From Talinum fruticosum (lineage: Eukaryota; Streptophyta; Magnoliopsida; Caryophyllales; Talinaceae), in assembly GCA_021018815.1 (NCBI GenBank), contig JAITYX010000053.1:1860001-1924000 (forward strand): a DNA stretch of 64,000 nucleotides. Direction: 5' to 3'. A model generated the notes under the pieces. The model was not told where the DNA came from. It saw nothing but the letters and a program-made list of their open reading frames with translations, and did not search any database. The first letter of the stretch is position 1; each line of letters begins with the position of its first letter. Made by a program: the position numbers and the translations under genes. Below are positions 1-12,300 of this stretch, one piece after another.

Positions 1-1141
1 GCCGGATCATCTTTCAAATCTCTCGAAGATAGTTTCGACATCCAAGGTGCTTAAAATGTTATATATGGACTTATGTGGTGAAATCCTTGTTAAGAGTCTT
101 GGAGGTAAATCATATGTACTTGTTATTGTTGATGATTACTCACGATTTACCCGGGTGTGTTTTCTTAAGCACAAAAATGAAGCATTTAAAGAGTTCAAGC
201 AAGCTCTGCGAGAAAATCCAAATTGAGTCTCGGACTTAGATTCAAAGAATTTGAACCGACCATGGAAGGGAGTTCGACTACTCGGAATTTGCAGAGTTTT
301 GTGACAAGAATGGCATCTCCCACAACTTCTCAAGCACCGAGAACTCCTCAACAGAATGGAGTTGTGGAGAGAAAGAACATAACTCTTGAAGAAATAGCTA
401 GGACAATGATGATTGAACACAATCAACCCTACTATTTCGGGCCGAGGCGATTAAGACAGACCAACTACACCTTGAACAGATGCCTCATCGGACCCATTCT
501 GAAGAAAACATTGTACGAGCTCTACAAAGGGAAGAAACCCAATATTTCATACTTCAAACCCTTTGGATGTAAGTGTTTTGTTCACAACAATGCATCCACG
601 TTGTGTTTGATGAAGTTGAACAGGAAAAACCAAGTGAGTCAACATTCTTAGACCTAAAGCTTAGCAGTAAATGATAATCGTGATGAAAACGAGCCTATCG
701 AGAATCAAACCCAACCAACTCAAAATGAAGTCACTCGAAAGAAGTGACTCGGAATGAGACAACTCAAGAACCCGCTCGGAATGATGAAGGACATTCCGAT
801 GAACGGGATCACTCGGAACAAGCTTCGAAGATTAAGCAATTCAGCCTACAGTGTCCGGTGAATCGGAGAACAGGTAGAGCATTCAAGTATGCTTCTAGTC
901 ATCCACTAGAAAACATATTATCCGATATCAACAAGTGGGGTAAGAACTCGTTCCTCTTTTCAAAATTTATGTGCATTCACCGCATTCATTTCATTAACTC
1001 GAACCTAAAAATGCACTAGAGGCCCTAAATGAACCTCGAATGGGTAGAGGCCATGCAAGAGGAACTCAATCAATTCGAAAGAAACCAAGTCCGGACTCGA
1101 CCAAACGACCTTCCGACCACCCAGCCATAGGAACCAAGTGG
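1..1141 (+). pseudogene. SIRE-type Copia element 1: integrase and start of reverse transcriptase (degenerate)
   Basis: This is the middle of a Ty1/Copia polyprotein that enters from the left edge of the window. The integrase core can be read in pieces: a first Asp region near 58-90, VIVDDYSRF near 125-150, and the segment with the catalytic Glu, VVERKN, at about 361-378. TTNYTLNRCL- and ELYKGKKP-like blocks follow at 450-540. The start of the reverse transcriptase is at 1027-1146, with an EAMQEEL-like block and then GTKWVF. Frameshifts and stops (for example after 224) break the frame, so no functional product is expected. Copia integrase inserts the cDNA copy into the host genome. The reading frame continues at 4362 after a 3.2 kb insertion. 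I assign it to the SIRE/Maximus lineage from the downstream env-like region and the roughly 1.5 kb LTR family; the lineage is inference, the Copia assignment is firm. Confidence 0.88.
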
Positions 1142-1146
1142 GTTTT

Positions 1147-4100
1147 TGTAAGACCCGTAATTTTGAGGTTAGGTGGTCTTACGAGCTAGAGCTAATTATT
1201 TAGCCTTGGTTAAATGGAGTAGGTCGAGAGACCAAGTTTTACGCGGTTAGATACTCGTAAATTAATTTGAGCGAGTTATTATTAGTTCGCGTAACTCTTA
1301 TTGGTGAAGCGTATTGATTCGGTTTTCGAGTGTTTGCCCGGACTAGCTACGTATTAATCGGAGACCGCATATGTTACGCACATGGGTAATTATATTGAGG
1401 ATGAATAAGAAAAAGAAAAAAGAAAAAAGGGGGAAAGGGATTAGTGTTGAGTAAGCGAGTGCTGGCTGCACCTAATGAGAGCCATCGGAAAAAGGGGAAA
1501 GAGAGGAGCAGAGGAAAAAGGAAAGAAGGGAGGGGGAGACCGAACAGTACCAGGAAACGGGACAGAGAGAAAGAGCGAGCGGGAGCGGGAGCGAGAGGAC
1601 GCCGGAAATCGGCAACCGGCGGGCTCGCCGTGCCCGAAGACAGACAATGGACGAAGGAAAAGGAAAGAGGGGGCGAAAGGAGGGAGGAGCGGAACCGCAA
1701 CAGGGGAAAAACGAGAGAAGGGAGATCGGGCGAGGGCGAAACAGCGAGCGAGAGAACATAGCGAGAGAAAGAGAGTGGGTGCGCGAGCGAGGAGCGGCCG
1801 GAGGCCAGCGCCCGAACGGCGAATGAAGGTGAGACGATCGGCGAACGCGAGGGACGGCCAGTGGTCGAAGGAGAGGGCGAAACCGAGGCCGGGGAAAGAG
1901 AAGTGCACGCGAGGGCCGAGGGAAGCAGCCGGTGAGCGCGGGACCGTGACCGACGACGGCGTCGAGCGCAGAGGAGGGCGGCGGAAACCGAGGCTAGCAG
2001 CAGGGAAGGAGAAACGAAAGGAGGAACCGAACCGGGGAGCTCGAGTCTCAAGAAACCAACAAACCTTCAATCCTCGAATCGAGGTGGGTAGTCCTATACT
2101 CTAAACTATTAGTACTTTCGAAACCCAATTGAATTTATCGTGATTGTGAAATGTAATCGTGAATGTGGAATATGTATGCTATTGAGCGAGTTCGATGAGT
2201 TGCTTGAAAGTGGAATTAGGAGTCTTGAGGAGTTATCGTGATTGTCGAATATGATTGTGAATGTTGAACATGTATGATATTGAATAAGTTTAGTAGTTGC
2301 TTGAAAGTTGAATTAAGGAGCCGTGATGGGAATTAGTAGTCGTTTAGGCCTAAATTGAAAATCGGGAATTCGGACGGGGTTAGGCCGCTTGAGTATAGTG
2401 AGTCGTATCGAGAATTCGATCAGTTTGGGAATGAGTACGTTATGGTTTGGGTATAAGTTATGAATTAATATTTCAGATTGAGCCTTAGAGATTTCTTGAA
2501 CTTGCGATACCGAGAGCTAATTACGAATATTGGGTAATGATGGGTCGAAGTAGAAAGAGGAGTATGAATTCGTATTAAATGATGTGTAACTCGGTACAAT
2601 TAAGTGAGTAATGGGTGATTGTGAGATTAATTGACTTCGAAAAGTAAATAAATCCTCGAGGATGATCCGAGTGTGAAAATAAGCAAAACTAACTGAAACC
2701 GAATAATGAAAAGTGATTAAGAGTTACATAACTAAGGACGGACGAGCAAGAGTTAAAGTAATGAGTTCGAGACATACAACGGGAATTTGAGGCGAGGGAA
2801 TGGTAAGGTTAAGTTGGGGAATTGGAGTAAAGACACGGAGTTAAGAAGTTGAGACATAAGCAAACGAAGTGAGTTCACCGAGTAGAGACATAGAAAATGA
2901 GGAATTTAAACAAAGACGGAGAGTTGTGAGAAGTTGGGGCGATGAATCGGGTGATGTCCGCTTGTGGTTATTGTGGCTCGGAAAATGGAAACTAATCGTA
3001 CTAGAGTGATGGATTGAGAAATGTATAGTTGGAAAGAGTTGAGAATGATTACTTGCATCGAATGATGGCTATTCGTGTTAAGTGAGTTCTTTACGTGATG
3101 TTCAAAGTAGTTTTGAAAGGCGTTTTGTATTTTACGTGAAATGATCCTTGAATGCAATTTCTTGTGAACTGCCTTTCAAACGTGAATGTGTTTTAAAGAA
3201 GCGAAACTTGTTTAAGAAAGTGAATCTCGTTTGAGAAAGTGAAATTTAGAAGGGTGGCACGTGTGTCATGCCTTCTACGATGAGAAATTAATTGAGATCT
3301 TGGTTAGAAACCAAGTTTGATAAGTGATTGTGATCACTTCGATTGAAATGAATTATGGGCTAGATTGTTTAAACCAGAGGAAGGAGGTGGTCGTGCGTAT
3401 CGGGCCACGGGGTCTCGATATACGTATCGGGATGCCCATCAACCGGAGAGGTTGATTCTTTCCCGATGAGGAAAGCAGAGCCTTCCGAGTATTTGACTAG
3501 AGATAGGTCCCGGAACCTGAGTCGGGGTAGCGCCCCGAGAACCGCTCGGTGCTAGTTCAATCGTCTAAAGCCCCGAAAGAATTTTCGAAAGTTTTGAAAG
3601 AATGTGTAGAATGGTTCCACCTTGTTTCATGTGATTCAATTCCCAAAACGATTGCAATCCTTGCTTTGAACGATTGAAGTGGTATGAGTTTTATGTTGCA
3701 AATGATTTCAAGAGATTTCGTTAAAAAGTATATCGGTTTGTATTATATTATTACGCTTTTGCTGATTTCATTATTATGAGTATTATGTGTAAAGAATTTC
3801 CATTTTAAGGGTGTAAGACTCCGGTGAGCCCGTGGTTTATTGCTCACCCCCACAAATTTCCCCCTCCCAGTGTTGCGAGTGCATTCTCGGTGTGTGTGCT
3901 CGCTTAGCTTATTCTGGACCCCGTTGATTGCCGTTTGTTGGTTGCTCCGCGATTTGAATCGCGGATGTGCATTTCTTATGTTTCTAAGTATTGTATTTGT
4001 AATTTAGTTCATGTAGTTTGTACCATATGTATAGTAAACCCTTTTAGATTATTGTAAGTTTTATCGCATGATTGGTTGGACTCCGGCGTGTGGCCGTTGA

Positions 4101-4361
4101 GTTGTATACTCCGAGCGGGTGGCTCATTGAGTTATGTTATGCTTTTTATGCAGGATTTTAAGGTTTTAAGCCTATGGGATAGTTCATACTACAAACAGAA
4201 CTCTGCCGAAATTTTTAGGGATCTCGGATTCTTTTGGGAAACCACCTTTGTCATTTTTAAGTTGGGTTTAGACAGCCAAACCAGGCACCGAAGGAGCCTT
4301 GAGAGTTCCTTTAAGGAACTCCGGCGATGTAATACTCCCGGGGGTGTTTTGGGGTGTTACG
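1147..4361 (+). mobile_element. Ty3/Gypsy-type solo LTR, copy 1
   Basis: A 3215-bp insertion splits the Copia reverse transcriptase between GTKWV and RN. It starts TGTAAGACCCG and ends GGGGTGTTACG (the final A of the expected CA has changed to G). It is flanked by a perfect 5-bp duplication gtttt at 1142-1146 and 4362-4366. Removing the insert and one gtttt restores the W-V-F-R-N reading across the site. An inverted second copy lies at 21239-24515. There is no internal gag-pol, so each is a solo LTR left by recombination between two LTRs. The length and TGTAA...TTACA termini resemble long Gypsy LTRs such as Tekay/Del, but the lineage is not proven. The part at 1400-2050 is GC-rich and strongly purine-skewed. 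The long open frames there do not recur as an equivalent frame in copy 2 and are not called as genes. Confidence 0.88.
2137..2322 (+). repeat. 98-bp tandem duplication inside Gypsy LTR copy 1
   Basis: Two adjacent units start at 2137 and 2235 with atcgtgattgt and end in a gttgcttgaaagt-ggaattaggag-like stretch. They differ by scattered substitutions, so the duplication is not recent. Confidence 0.75.
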
Positions 4362-5722
4362 GTTTTCAGGAACAAACTGGATGAAGGTGGATTGGTAGTC
4401 GAAACAAGGCTAGACTTGTGGCTCAAGGCTACAATTAGGAAGAAGGGATTGATTGTGGGGAAACCTTTGCACTCGTAGCCAAAATTGAAGCCATTAGAAT
4501 TCTGTTGGCATTTGCATCTAGCATGAATATCAAGTTATATCAAATAGATGTTAAGTGTGCTTTTGTAAATGGTTTTATCGAAGAGGAAGTCTATGTTGAG
4601 CAGCCCCTGGATTTGAAAACTCGGATTTTCCAAATCATGTTTTCAAGCTTCAAAAAGCTCTTTATGGTCTTAAACAAGCACCCGAACTTGGTATGAAAGA
4701 CTGAGCAATTTCTTGGTTCAAAATGATTTTAGAAGAGGTCAGATCGACAAGACTCTCTTTATAAAAACCAAAGGGAAAGATTTCCTTATCGCTCGGATAT
4801 ATGTTGATGACATAATTTTTGGAGCTACTAATGAAATTCCGTGTCGAGATTTTTCTCGAGTTAATGAGACAGGAATTTCAAATGAGTATGATGGGAGAAC
4901 TCAATTTCTTCCTTGGCCTACAAATCAAGCAAGACAAAGATGGAATCTATGTCCATCAATCAAAGTACACGAAGGAGCTGCTAAAAAGTATAAACTTCAA
5001 GATGCGAAGCATACGAGCAACACCTATGAGCGAGTAGCTTAAAGCTGGACTCGGATGAAAAAGGTAAAGCAATAGATCGAAACTCTATCGAGGTATGATT
5101 GGATCTTTGCTATATCTTACTTCCTGTAGACCAGATATAATGTTTAGTGTCTGTCTATGCGCAAGATTCCAAGCTAATCCAAAAGAATCACATCTCACTG
5201 CGGTGAAGAGAATATTCGAGATATCTTGCGGGGACTCGGAATTTAAGTCTATGGTACTCACTCGGATACTCGGATGCTGATTATCGCTGGATACAAAGTT
5301 GATAGAAAGAGCACCTCGGGAGCTTGCCAATTTCGGGTCAATCCTTAATATCTTGGCACTCAAAGAAGCAAAACTCGGTAGCTCTATCAACTGCCGAGGC
5401 TGAGTATATTGTAGTTGGAGCATGTTTTACTCAGATTTTATAGATAAAGCAACACTTGAAAGATCTTGGACTTTCTTTCAAATAAGTTCCAATCAAGTGT
5501 GATAATCGAGTGCAATCGGCATCACCAAAAATCCAGTTCAGCACTCAAAGACGAAACACATTGAGGTCGGGTATCATTTCCTAAGAGACCATTCTGAGAA
5601 AGGAGATATTGAACTTGAATTCATTCCTACCAATCTTCAATTAGCTGATATCTTTACTAAACCACTTAGTGAGGATCAATTTTGCTTTATTAGGAATGAG
5701 CTTGGCATGTTAAATGCATAAT
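4362..5722 (+). pseudogene. SIRE-type Copia element 1: reverse transcriptase and RNase H (degenerate)
   Basis: This continues the pol interrupted at 1141. Visible blocks in order are: FRNKLDEGG after the insertion, ASSMNIKLYQIDVKCAF (4519-4569), the catalytic YVDDIIFG motif (about 4800-4823), LNFFLGLQIKQ-like sequence (4900-4930), MIGSLLYLTSCRPDIMF (5095-5145), and the RNase H end with KHIEVGYHFLRDHS and ADIFTKPLSEDQF (5644-5680). Pol closes with a TAA at 5720-5722. These enzymes copy element RNA into DNA and remove the RNA strand. At least four frame changes and several stops show it is dead. The next coding stretch downstream is the env-like region, separated by about 660 bp. Confidence 0.9.
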
Positions 5723-6382
5723 TATTTGCTTTCTATGTGAAAATTTTTATTACATGATTATGTGTTATGTGATTTCATTTCTTAAATAACCATTAGTTCA
5801 GTTGATTTAGTTATACTTGAGCCGATAGTTATTATTTATTTCCAGTTTCGAGTCACTCGAAACCTAGCTGAGTCGGACTCGGACTTTGAGAAAAATGGAC
5901 ATCAAACTTACGAAATCATCTCTAGACAAGTGGAGAATTTCGGAATTTGTTTTGAAAATCTCTCTTTTCTCTCTCTCTCTCTCGCACGCCGTGATCGGAC
6001 AACTAGCCGTTAGGAGACAAACCGCTGGAATTCTAACCGTCGTGGAAGGGAACAGTCACACCGATATGAGGTGACCGCTGAAAGAGCTGAGTCGAATGGA
6101 TACTGAAGGACGTTTATTTTTCTTATAAATAGCGCATATTCTCCTTCATTTCTTTACTTTACTCTTCGCTTACTCTCTATGTCAAAATAAAATCCTCGTG
6201 ACCACGTTCTCGGTGACTAAAAGCGACACACGGTGCTCTCAAGCTTCGAAGAACATCTCAAGTAAGCTCTGTTGCTCTCAAACTCATTCTTCTTCTACTT
6301 TTTTCTTTTATATTTCACTCTCTTCGAGCTCTTTTCTCCTACTCTCTCTCAAGCTTATCTACTCTCTCTTTTCTCCGTCAAT
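5723..6382 (+). other. Spacer between pol and env-like region of element 1
   Basis: There is no convincing coding sequence here. A CT-rich stretch lies at 5963-5983 and a TATAAATA box at 6124-6131. A pyrimidine-rich leader (ttcatttctttactttact-like) precedes the env-like ATG at 6383. The equivalent spacer in element 2 (18090-19082) has the same late arrangement. Confidence 0.6.
6124..6131 (+). promoter_or_regulatory. Candidate internal TATA box for the env-like gene, element 1
   Basis: TATAAATA lies 259 bp upstream of the env-like ATG and about 400 bp after the pol stop. The following pyrimidine-rich leader resembles the one in element 2, where TATAAATA lies 262 bp upstream of its ATG. LTR core promoters of the same family also use CTATAAATAGA, so this is a promoter type the element already uses. 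That it works is inference. Confidence 0.5.
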
Positions 6383-7985
6383 ATGCCGAAAAGAGGTTCT
6401 CACCCTGATTTTCTTGGCTCGCCACAAAGAAACCCCGCACAAAAAGCCAAGAAGGCCCCTCAAATTCTAAACCCCTTGTCACCCAGACATCTTGCGCTTG
6501 GATGATAAATTCTTCCCAACCACAAAATTTTTGTGGTTGCCTCACATACTGATCAACCGGGGTCTACAACTTTCTTTGTTTCAGCGAGTTCATCTATCTT
6601 GAACTTGTATCCGAGTTTTACACTCATCTTTCCAGCTCGAAGGTATTCTAACCTCCGGAGTTTAGAACATAATTGTTCGAATCAATACTTCCCTCCTCCA
6701 TCGTCCTGTTCAAAGTATCCTCTCTCTTCTTGAACAGCAATCCAATACCTTTCAATGAGGTCGCCGACGACTTCTTTAAAAAGTATGCAAAAGAGTTCCT
6801 TGGGTCACGCAAAAACTTTTTGTGACCCAATAAAGTCGAAGCTCGCTTCTGTGTTTCTTGCTGATGAGAACTTTCTTCTCACAGCACTCCAAGCAAAGAG
6901 AACCCCAACTCCAAGCATCTTAAAGCTTTTTTGACATCCTAGAGGGCTACGAAGTAGACCTCTTTCCTTCCATCATTGAGCAAATGGCAGGTGTGCCAGC
7001 TCAAACTCGAACAAGAACACCCCTCTCCCTTTCGGTGCTCTTCTCACTCTCATTTTCAAACAATTCAAAGTTCCTCTTCCCTCGGATCTCGAACGCAGTT
7101 TCGAGGCTGCCATTGTAGTTGGCAAAAGGAACTTCGGGGTACGGATACCAGGAAACTAAACCTAGTGTCCGGGTTCACGGCTCGGAGCCGAGGCCACCTT
7201 CTCCGCCTTAGACTCGGAAAGATGCCCCTCTTTCTCTTTCTGCTCCACCCGGTGGCGCCTCCACCTCAGGTGCTTCTAAAACTCTTTCTTCCATTTTGTC
7301 CACTACTTTCATGGACAAAATTTCTTCTGTGTCCTTGGAACTCAAGGACCTTCTCCGGTCATTCAAGACTGTCTTCTAGTCTATGACCATCAACCAAAAA
7401 CCGCCCAATCTCAACTTCGAGAGCAGCAGGACGTGCTCCTTGAGATGAAGGCTCGGTGAAAGAGCGAGAGGAGCCGATCGAGCTCCTTCAGGAGAGATGA
7501 TCCAAGGCAGCTCAGGATCAAGAAGACATAGACACCTCTAAAGAATCCTCGAGCCTCGCCAAGTCCTCCTCGGACGAGAGGAGAAGAAGAAGAAGGAGAA
7601 GAAGAAGCGGAGGAGCCTTCGGTCGAGGCGGCTCCTTCGATCAAGGAGAGTCGAAGGACAAGGAGTAGCAATCGAGGGTTCGGGTGCTCCTGAAGCGCAA
7701 CCGAAGTGATCAGCTCGCATGACAGCCTCGAGTGGGTTAGAAGAACCTCGCCGATCAAGGACAGTCGACAGCAGGTCGCCTGAGCACACCACTCCGGTCG
7801 CCGAGTTCCAAGAGGATGAGCCTCCGGACGACCTAGTTCCGGGTTAGCCACTCGAACCGAGCCGATGCCGGAGATCCTTGTACTTCCTCCGCCGCGTTGA
7901 AGCACATCGTCAAGATCTTATCGGTGTCGGCGAACCTCTCGTCCTTCCTCCTCAACCCCGACTAATCCATCCCCTCCTTAGTTTC
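6383..7985 (+). pseudogene. env-like region of SIRE-type element 1 (degenerate)
   Basis: The ATG at 6383 opens a basic N-terminus (MPKRGSHPDFLGSPQRN), which is soon broken by a stop. Further pieces in shifting frames run to about 7985. A block near 6940-6985, resembling EGYEVDLFPSIIEQMA, recurs in the element 2 copy (GYDLDLFPFIIEHIA, near 19675-19715). A segment near 7310-7370 reads DKISSVSLELKDLLRSF, which has coiled-coil character. It is followed by a Glu/Arg-rich acidic-basic stretch (7550-7680). SIRE/Maximus elements are known to carry such an extra gene after pol; its role is unproven and the name env-like is positional. Many stops and frameshifts make this copy non-functional. It is followed directly by a 5'-truncated LTR. 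Confidence 0.6.
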
Positions 7986-8059
7986 TTAAGTCTTTTCTTT
8001 ATAGTTTTTCATTTTTTTTGTCCGGACATTAAATATGTACTTCTTGTTAATTTCTTTTG

Positions 8060-9394
8060 TTCACGCACATAAACTCGAGTCCGACTTCATGTTACAGGAA
8101 TTACACTCGTTAATTCTCTAGTCCAAGTCGGCTTATTTATTTTGAACCTTGTTTAGTCTAGATCAAGTTTGTTTACTCGATATTCTTTATCTAACTTGAT
8201 TCTCTTTTAGATCGACTCGAATGGAATTTGAGCCTTATGCATATTAGACTCGGAAAATTCCATTCCTTTTCTCGTCTCGGATAATTAGTCACTTAATTAT
8301 ATTTATTATGTTATTATCTCGTGTCTAATCTTGGACCAAAGTATTTTATACTTTGAGAACCAAATTGATTTACTTTTGTAGGTTATTCAAATGAGGCTAT
8401 CCTAATTTTGAAATGCAAAAGTAACCAGCTTCAAAACTTCAAATCACCAGCAGACAAGGCTTTCTCCACCTCGACCTAGCCCCGGACACTCGTGTCGGGA
8501 TTGTCTGTTTCCAAAATTGGAAATCTGCAACACCAAGCTCAACGAGTGGTTTCCACCTTATTTTTAAAGACACTACCAAGTGGTTTTGGGACTTCTAAAG
8601 GAGTCAAGAACCGTTACTCAACGTTCATATCTCAACGGACATTTTCTCGAGTGACTCGGAAAATCCTTTACAACGGTCGAAAGGACTTCCAGATCGGAAG
8701 ATGGACACAACGGCTAAGCTGCTTGGTCACCTATAAATAGAATCCAACTTTCAAGACTTGAAGATTGCCGAATCTATTGTTAATACACATACTTGAGCAA
8801 AAGTCATTGCATTCATTCTCAATCTTCTACTTACAACTCCAATTTTGTATTTAATAACTTTCCGAGTTGTAAGGTCTTGTACTCAGTTACAAACACTCTT
8901 TTTCTTACCCTCTAAGTAAGGTCCCTTGACCGAGATGTAAGGGTTAACTCAGCTCGCTTGTCCCTAATTGTAAGGGTGATCTCGGTTAGGAAGTACTAGA
9001 TCGGATAAGGTAATTTCGAGTCTAGGAAAAACTTGTAAGGAGTTGTTTAAGGGAGTAACTCAGTCAAGTCGGCCTATCGTATTTTGTGGACTCAAAATAG
9101 TGGATTTGACTTCGTGATTGGATTAGCACGGTCCGTGGTTTTCTACCCCAGGAGGGTTTCCACGTACTTTCTAAGTTATAATTTTCCGAGTGCATTCTAG
9201 ACTCGGACAGTCTTAAAGTGCCGTTTAATTTGCTTCTTCACTTTACACTCGAATTCCGAGTTAATGCTTTTCCGAGTTTATCCGTGCCTCTCACTCACCT
9301 CAAATTCATATCTGTTTTAATTTTCAAGCAAGTTTCCTCGTCACCCTATTCACCCCCTCTAGGGTGATTTATACTCTCCTAGAGCAAACCTTCA
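8060..9394 (+). repeat. SIRE-type LTR, 5'-truncated (LTR a)
   Basis: It is homologous to the LTRs at 31149-32723, 34194-35725 and 45373-46821, but lacks their first roughly 300 bp. It shows CTATAAATAGA at 8731, the GTGGTTTTC...TTTCCACGT block (9135-9165), a caccct/agggtg inverted repeat near 9342-9367 and the terminus GAGCAAACCTTCA. What follows is not a primer-binding site but gag/coiled-coil sequence. It is therefore either the 3' LTR of element 1 or the 5' LTR of element 2 with the leader deleted. Confidence 0.8.
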
Positions 9395-12300
9395 ACCGAT
9401 GTAGAAAAATCAAGATTCGGTTTAAAGGTACTTGAGACCAACACACAGGATAATGAGAGTGAGTCTCGAGTGCCTAAGGAATGAAAATGAGCTGTTAATG
9501 AAAAAAGCTTGACGAGTCTCGGAACCTCGTTTTAAAACTTACCCAAGGTCAGAAAAAGCTTGATTTATTACTTGGTTCTCAGTGCGTCTCTTTCGTAAAA
9601 GAGGGTCCGGGTTTCAACTCTAAATAGCAGAATAACTCTTACAAGAGTATTTTCGAAAATGATTCTAGAAGAATCCACTTTCAAAAAGCCGAGCATGGTC
9701 CTATTAATCCAATGACAAAAGGGACTCGGGCCCGTAAAGGTTTACCGAAAGAAGTTTACCCAAACTCAAGCATAAAAGAAAATTTTTAAATAAAAAGGAG
9801 ACTCGGTTCCCAAAAAAGAAGAGTTAGAATCGGATTAAACAGAAAATCATTCAAATATAGGTTCTCAAGAGTACCCTTTCTCCAAAACCGACCTCACTAA
9901 GGACAACTATTGGGTTTATAAGAGGAAGTGAGAAGGGTTAATGTGTTTATTTTACAGGCACTACACACCAAGAAGTAAGACCACTAGAATTGAGATAGTG
10001 GATGCTCTCGAAACATAACGGGTAATTCAAAACCGAGCTAGAGAAGATGGACGAAGGCAAAGTCACATTTGAGGACAACAACAAAGGGAAGATTGTAGGG
10101 ATTGGTAAAGTTGGCTATGGGGAAAACTAAGTTAATCCTGTCTACCTTTCAAAGGACTCAAATACAATCTTTTAAGCATATCCCAGCTTTGCGACAAAGG
10201 CCAAGAGATAAGGTTCACTCGGGCAAATTATTTCATCTCGAACACAACAACAAATGAAACAAAACTCTCGGGTCCGAGGTTAAGTAATACTTACACTATC
10301 TTTTTAAGTGATTCAACTCATAATTTATCTTGTTTAAAGGTAGTAGTTAATGGTGATTCTTGGACATGGCATCATAGATTAGGCTTTATTAGCATGCATT
10401 CAATTAATAAGTTGTCTTAACAAGGGTTAGTCCGAGGACTTCCTAAATTTTCTTTTAACAAAGATGAAATCTATGATACATTTACAAAAGGGAAAGAAGT
10501 TAGGTCTTAATTTTAACCGCTTAAAACTGTTTCCACCTCAAAGTGCTTGAAACTTATTCACAAGGATTTGTGTAGGAAATTTCAGTAAAAAGCATAGGAG
10601 CTAAATCATATGTGCTTATAATTATTGATGATTATTCAAGATTTACTTAGGTGTGTTTTTTAAGAACAAGAAGGAAGCATTCAAGGTGTGCATTAAAGTA
10701 TGCGAGACAAACTTAAGTGGAATCTATGAATCAGATTGTAAGGGTCGAACCGACGATGGAAGGGAATTCGACTACTTTGAGTTTGTAGATTTTTGTGACA
10801 AATCTAGAATCTTTGACAACTTTTCAGCACCAAGAGCACCCAAAAAATGGGGTTGTAGAAAGAAAGAACATGACCCTTGAAGAAATTGGTAAGACAATAG
10901 TGATTGACGATGATCTACCCTACTATTTTTGGGCTGAGGTAGTCAACACCACCAATTACACATTAAATAGATGTCTAATTAACCCAATCTTGAAGAAGAC
11001 ACCTTATGAGCTTTACAAAGGGAAGAAACCCAACACTTCCTATGGGTGTAAGTGCTTCGTACACATCAATTGTATGGGTCTCTTAACCAAATTTGATTCT
11101 AGGTTAGATGAAGGTATTTTTTGGGTTATTCAATGCATAACAATGCTCATCGTATTTTCAACAAAACAATTAAGAAAGTGGAAGAAAGTATTCACGTTGT
11201 TTTTGATGAAATAGATAATGGAAGGATAAACGAGTCTACCTTCTCGGATCTCAAATTGAGCTGAGATAATGATGAATTAATTGAAGGTGACCTCATAATG
11301 ATAAAAAAAACAAACAAAAGAACCGAGGAACTAATCGACCTGGTTCAAGATTCAGCTTAGCCTACACAAACTCAAGAAGGGATTGAGGATCAACCAAATG
11401 AGAAAGAAAACATCCAAGACTCCAATTTGGTAAATCAAAGGTCGGGTAAAGACTTCGGATATATTTCTAGCCATCCTACTGAGAACATTATTTCGAAATT
11501 AACTCATGTATGCAAACTCATTCTTCCTTTCAAACTTTTTGTGCATTTACTCGCATTCATTTCCAGGATTGAACCTAAGAATGTAGCGAAGCCTTAGTTG
11601 AACCTAAATGGGTAAAGGCCATATAAGAATAATTATCCTAATTTGAGAGAAACCAAGTTTGGACTTGACTAACGGATCAACTAACCAACCAATTATAGGA
11701 ACCAAATGGTTTTTCAAGAATAAACTCGATGAGAAGGGCTTGGTAGTTAGAAATAAGGCCAAACTAGTTACCCAAGGGTACAATCAAGAAGAAGGTATCG
11801 ATTGTGGGGAAACCTTTGAACAGGTAGCTACGATTGAAGCCACTAGAATCCTACTTGCATTTGCATCTACCATGAACATCGAACTTTATCAAATGGATGT
11901 CAAATGTGCATTTTTTAATCGTTATATTCAATAAGAAGTTTATGTTGAGTGACCCCTAGATTTGAAAATCCTTTCCAAACCATGTTTTCAAATTACAAAA
12001 GCAACTTTCTAGTTTGAAACAAGCTCGAAAAGCTTGGTATGACAGATTTAGTAGTTTATTGACTCGAAAATGGTTTTAAAAGAGGCTTGATTGACAAAAC
12101 CTTATTTAATAAAATCATGGGGTAATATTTCATTATACTTAAGATATATGTTGATGATATTATTTTTGGTTCCACCAATGAAACTCTTTGCTAAGAATTT
12201 TCTGAGTTAATGAGGTAGGAATTTCAAATGAGGATGATGGGAAAACCGAATTTCTTCCTCGGACTACAAAGAAAAGGATGAAATTTATGTTCATCAATCC

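Noticed and set aside
1374..2104. Long open frames on both strands (up to 225 residues), rich in Arg/Glu/Lys or Ser/Leu/Pro
   Set aside because: They are low-complexity reads of a GC-rich purine-skewed part of the Gypsy LTR. The inverted copy (23510-24146) does not keep an equivalent frame.
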